A DNA stretch of 17,288 nucleotides from positions 1 to 17,288 of the forward strand of contig CAYSAG010000085.1 of the NCBI GenBank assembly GCA_964428935.1, written 5' to 3'. Shown here piece after piece: positions 15,762 to 17,288 of the stretch. The position numbers were made by a program, and so were the translations under genes. The notes beneath the pieces were generated by a model. That model was not told the origin of the DNA. It was given only the letters and a program-made list of their open reading frames with translations, and did not search any database. The stretch is from JAADHY01 sp964428935. GTDB lineage: Bacteria; Planctomycetota; Planctomycetia; Planctomycetales; Planctomycetaceae. Positions within the stretch are counted from its first letter, which is position 1. Each line of letters starts with the position of its first letter.

Positions 15762-17288
15762 TCAATCTTCGACAACCAGTTTGATTTCGTCCGAATTGGC
15801 CTTCAGTTCGGGAGCGTACATGGCGTAGCCGAGCGTGGGAAGAGCGCTGAACCGTCCGGGAATTTCCGCTCGCATTCGGTAACTGAGGCTGTGTTTGCCG
15901 CGTGGCAGCCAGCGGACGAAGAACACGACCTTTTCGTCCCGGTACTCCACGTACGCCGGCAAGCCGCTCCACACGTACCCGCTTCGCAGCTCCACCGGCT
16001 CCAGCCCGGCCGCCTTACGGTCCTCGAACACCAGGTACTCGTAGTCGTTCTTGCTGTCGATTTCCAGTTCGATTTCCACCAGCTCGCCGCTCTTCAGCTC
16101 CGACAAGTTCTTCAGTTCGACCCGGCGGAACTTTTCCACGCGCTGCTCCACCACCTGGCCCCGCCCGCCAGCAACCGGCGTCCTCTTGTCGACAGGCACC
16201 AGGCGGTAGTACTTCCGGTTGACTTTGATTTCCAAGCCGGCGCGGGTAATGAGGTCTTCCTTGGTGAAGTTCGTCAGGTACGCGTTGTAGTAGAGCGGGC
16301 CGGAGCCGGTCTTGCGCAGCTCGACCGTGTGCTCCCCAGCCGCCAACCGCGCTCCTTCGAGCACCACTTTGTTGTCGAAGTGGAACAGGTTGGAGCGGTC
16401 CACGTGGACCTGCTTGACCTTCTTGCCGTCGACCCAGACTTCGACGGTCAGGTCGGGCTGAGCCTCGCCGCTGGCCAACAGGTACTCGGCCAAAGCCTCA
16501 ATGCAAATCGCCGTGTCGCGTGTGCTGTTCCAGTAGGTGGCGTGTTTCCTGTTGTTCAACAGGTACTTGACCAGTCCGGCCGCCTTTCGGCTGTTCGGCT
16601 CGACCCGCGACAGCAGCTTCAGGTAGTACGCGTCGGCTTCGATTTCGTTGCCGTACCAGAACCACCAGTAGCCCTGGTTGGGCAGCCGCAGGTAGGCCGT
16701 TTGGTTCTCGGGGTCTTCGACCAGGTACTGCTCAATGTTTCGCAAAACCATGCCCAGTTTGTCTTGTTCACCCACTCGGTGCAGGGCCAGGCCGTAGAGG
16801 GCCAGAGCGTAGACGGACAGGTGCTTGCGGTCGCGGTAGAGAAACTCGAGCATGTCCTGGTCCACCACGTCGGCGTCGACCAAGACCTGGAACACCAGCG
16901 CGTCCAAGTTGTCCGCGTGCGTCTTGTACGGACGTGTCTTCGTTTGGGCGTTCTTCAGTCGACGGACCTGCTCGGCCTGGTAGCGTTTCAGCCACTGGAC
17001 GCCCCGTTCCAACACGCCCGGCACCAGCGCGACGTGGTTCTGGCGAGCCAACTGAAGTCCGTGGACGACCAACGCCGTCGTGTGCGGGTACGACCGCTCG
17101 CCGTAACCGGAGAACCACCCCCACCCACCGTCGGACAACTGCATTTCGGTCAGAGCTTGCACGCCCTTCTTGACCATTCGTTCGACTTCCTCTTCGTCGA
17201 AGACCGGGTTGCGGGCGTACCGCTTCCACTGAGCGGCCCGCTGGACGTCGTCACCGATTTCCTGTGGGTTCAGGTTGGTTTGCTTGTC
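15762..17288 (-). CDS. C-terminal fragment of an alpha-2-macroglobulin-family protein
   Basis: The frame is open to the right edge, so the 508 visible residues are the C-terminus of a larger protein. The ATG at 17177 is internal, since 37 well-patterned codons precede it. Bacterial alpha-2-macroglobulins are large periplasmic or surface proteins thought to trap foreign proteases. The fragment begins in the helical thioester domain, with RYARNPVFDEEEVERMVKKG and then DGGWGWFSG at fragment residues 53-61 and HTTALVVHGLQLA. YWWFWYGNEIEADAYYLKLL and YWNSTRDTAICIEALAEYL belong to the same helical toroid. The last 130 residues are the receptor-binding-like beta domain, ending GRFSALPTLGYAMYAPELKANSD. 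The CxEQ thioester site, if present, would lie beyond the edge. The permease gene starts 60 bases after the stop on the same strand, so the two may form an operon. Confidence 0.9.
   Translation of the reverse strand, partial: DKQTNLNPQEIGDDVQRAAQWKRYARNPVFDEEEVERMVKKGVQALTEMQLSDGGWGWFSGYGERSYPHTTALVVHGLQLARQNHVALVPGVLERGVQWLKRYQAEQVRRLKNAQTKTRPYKTHADNLDALVFQVLVDADVVDQDMLEFLYRDRKHLSVYALALYGLALHRVGEQDKLGMVLRNIEQYLVEDPENQTAYLRLPNQGYWWFWYGNEIEADAYYLKLLSRVEPNSRKAAGLVKYLLNNRKHATYWNSTRDTAICIEALAEYLLASGEAQPDLTVEVWVDGKKVKQVHVDRSNLFHFDNKVVLEGARLAAGEHTVELRKTGSGPLYYNAYLTNFTKEDLITRAGLEIKVNRKYYRLVPVDKRTPVAGGRGQVVEQRVEKFRRVELKNLSELKSGELVEIELEIDSKNDYEYLVFEDRKAAGLEPVELRSGYVWSGLPAYVEYRDEKVVFFVRWLPRGKHSLSYRMRAEIPGRFSALPTLGYAMYAPELKANSDEIKLVVED

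Noticed and set aside
1..17288. Frequent GTCGAC and similar motifs across the window
   Set aside because: They arise from common Val-Asp, Arg-Arg and Ser-Thr codon pairs. They are not spaced or arranged like sites.

Overview
This is a GC-rich window whose gene content points to a planctomycete, probably of the Pirellulales type. The best marker is the gene at 8216-11581 on the minus strand. It fuses a PVC-type dehydrogenase beta-propeller to a long run of HEAT-like repeats and a C-terminal CxxCH haem domain, an architecture characteristic of Planctomycetota and Verrucomicrobiota. A bacterial alpha-2-macroglobulin tail and a planctomycete-style surface-protein tail agree with this. Most genes have a recognisable Shine-Dalgarno sequence, and these were used to choose starts. 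No rRNA, tRNA, insertion sequence, phage gene or CRISPR array was seen.

Layout. Positions 2-277 (+) are the C-terminal end of a surface or repeat-domain protein, followed by a clear intrinsic terminator at 351-399. Positions 805-4469 (+) hold two exported carbohydrate-active enzymes in one apparent operon: a clan GH-A glycosidase and a GH28-type beta-helix protein. The two most likely attack a pectin-like or similar plant or algal polysaccharide. They end in a convergent intergenic region with hairpins at 4501-4575.

From there to 11581 three genes lie on the minus strand. In order of transcription they are the PVC dehydrogenase/HEAT/cytochrome protein (11581-8216), a Bcp/PrxQ peroxiredoxin (8026-7550), and a 781-residue cytosolic protein of unknown function (6979-4634). 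The last carries a TPR-like helical region and an apparently duplicated alpha/beta domain. The 189-base gap before the peroxiredoxin holds two perfect palindromes, one of them directly in front of its ribosome binding site.

At 12032-13333 (+) lies a double-GNAT-like acetyltransferase. Its last 11 bases overlap, tail to tail, the end of an FtsX-type ABC permease gene (15701-13323, minus). Upstream of the permease, on the same strand, is the C-terminal 508 residues of an alpha-2-macroglobulin-family protein that runs off the right edge. No ATPase for the permease is in the window.

No clear new multi-gene system was found. The items most worth a second look are the 781-residue protein with the internal duplication, the palindrome in front of the peroxiredoxin, the altered active-site motif in the GH28-like protein, the orphan permease beside the alpha-2-macroglobulin, and a strong preference for the ATT isoleucine codon in a genome where most codons end in G or C.
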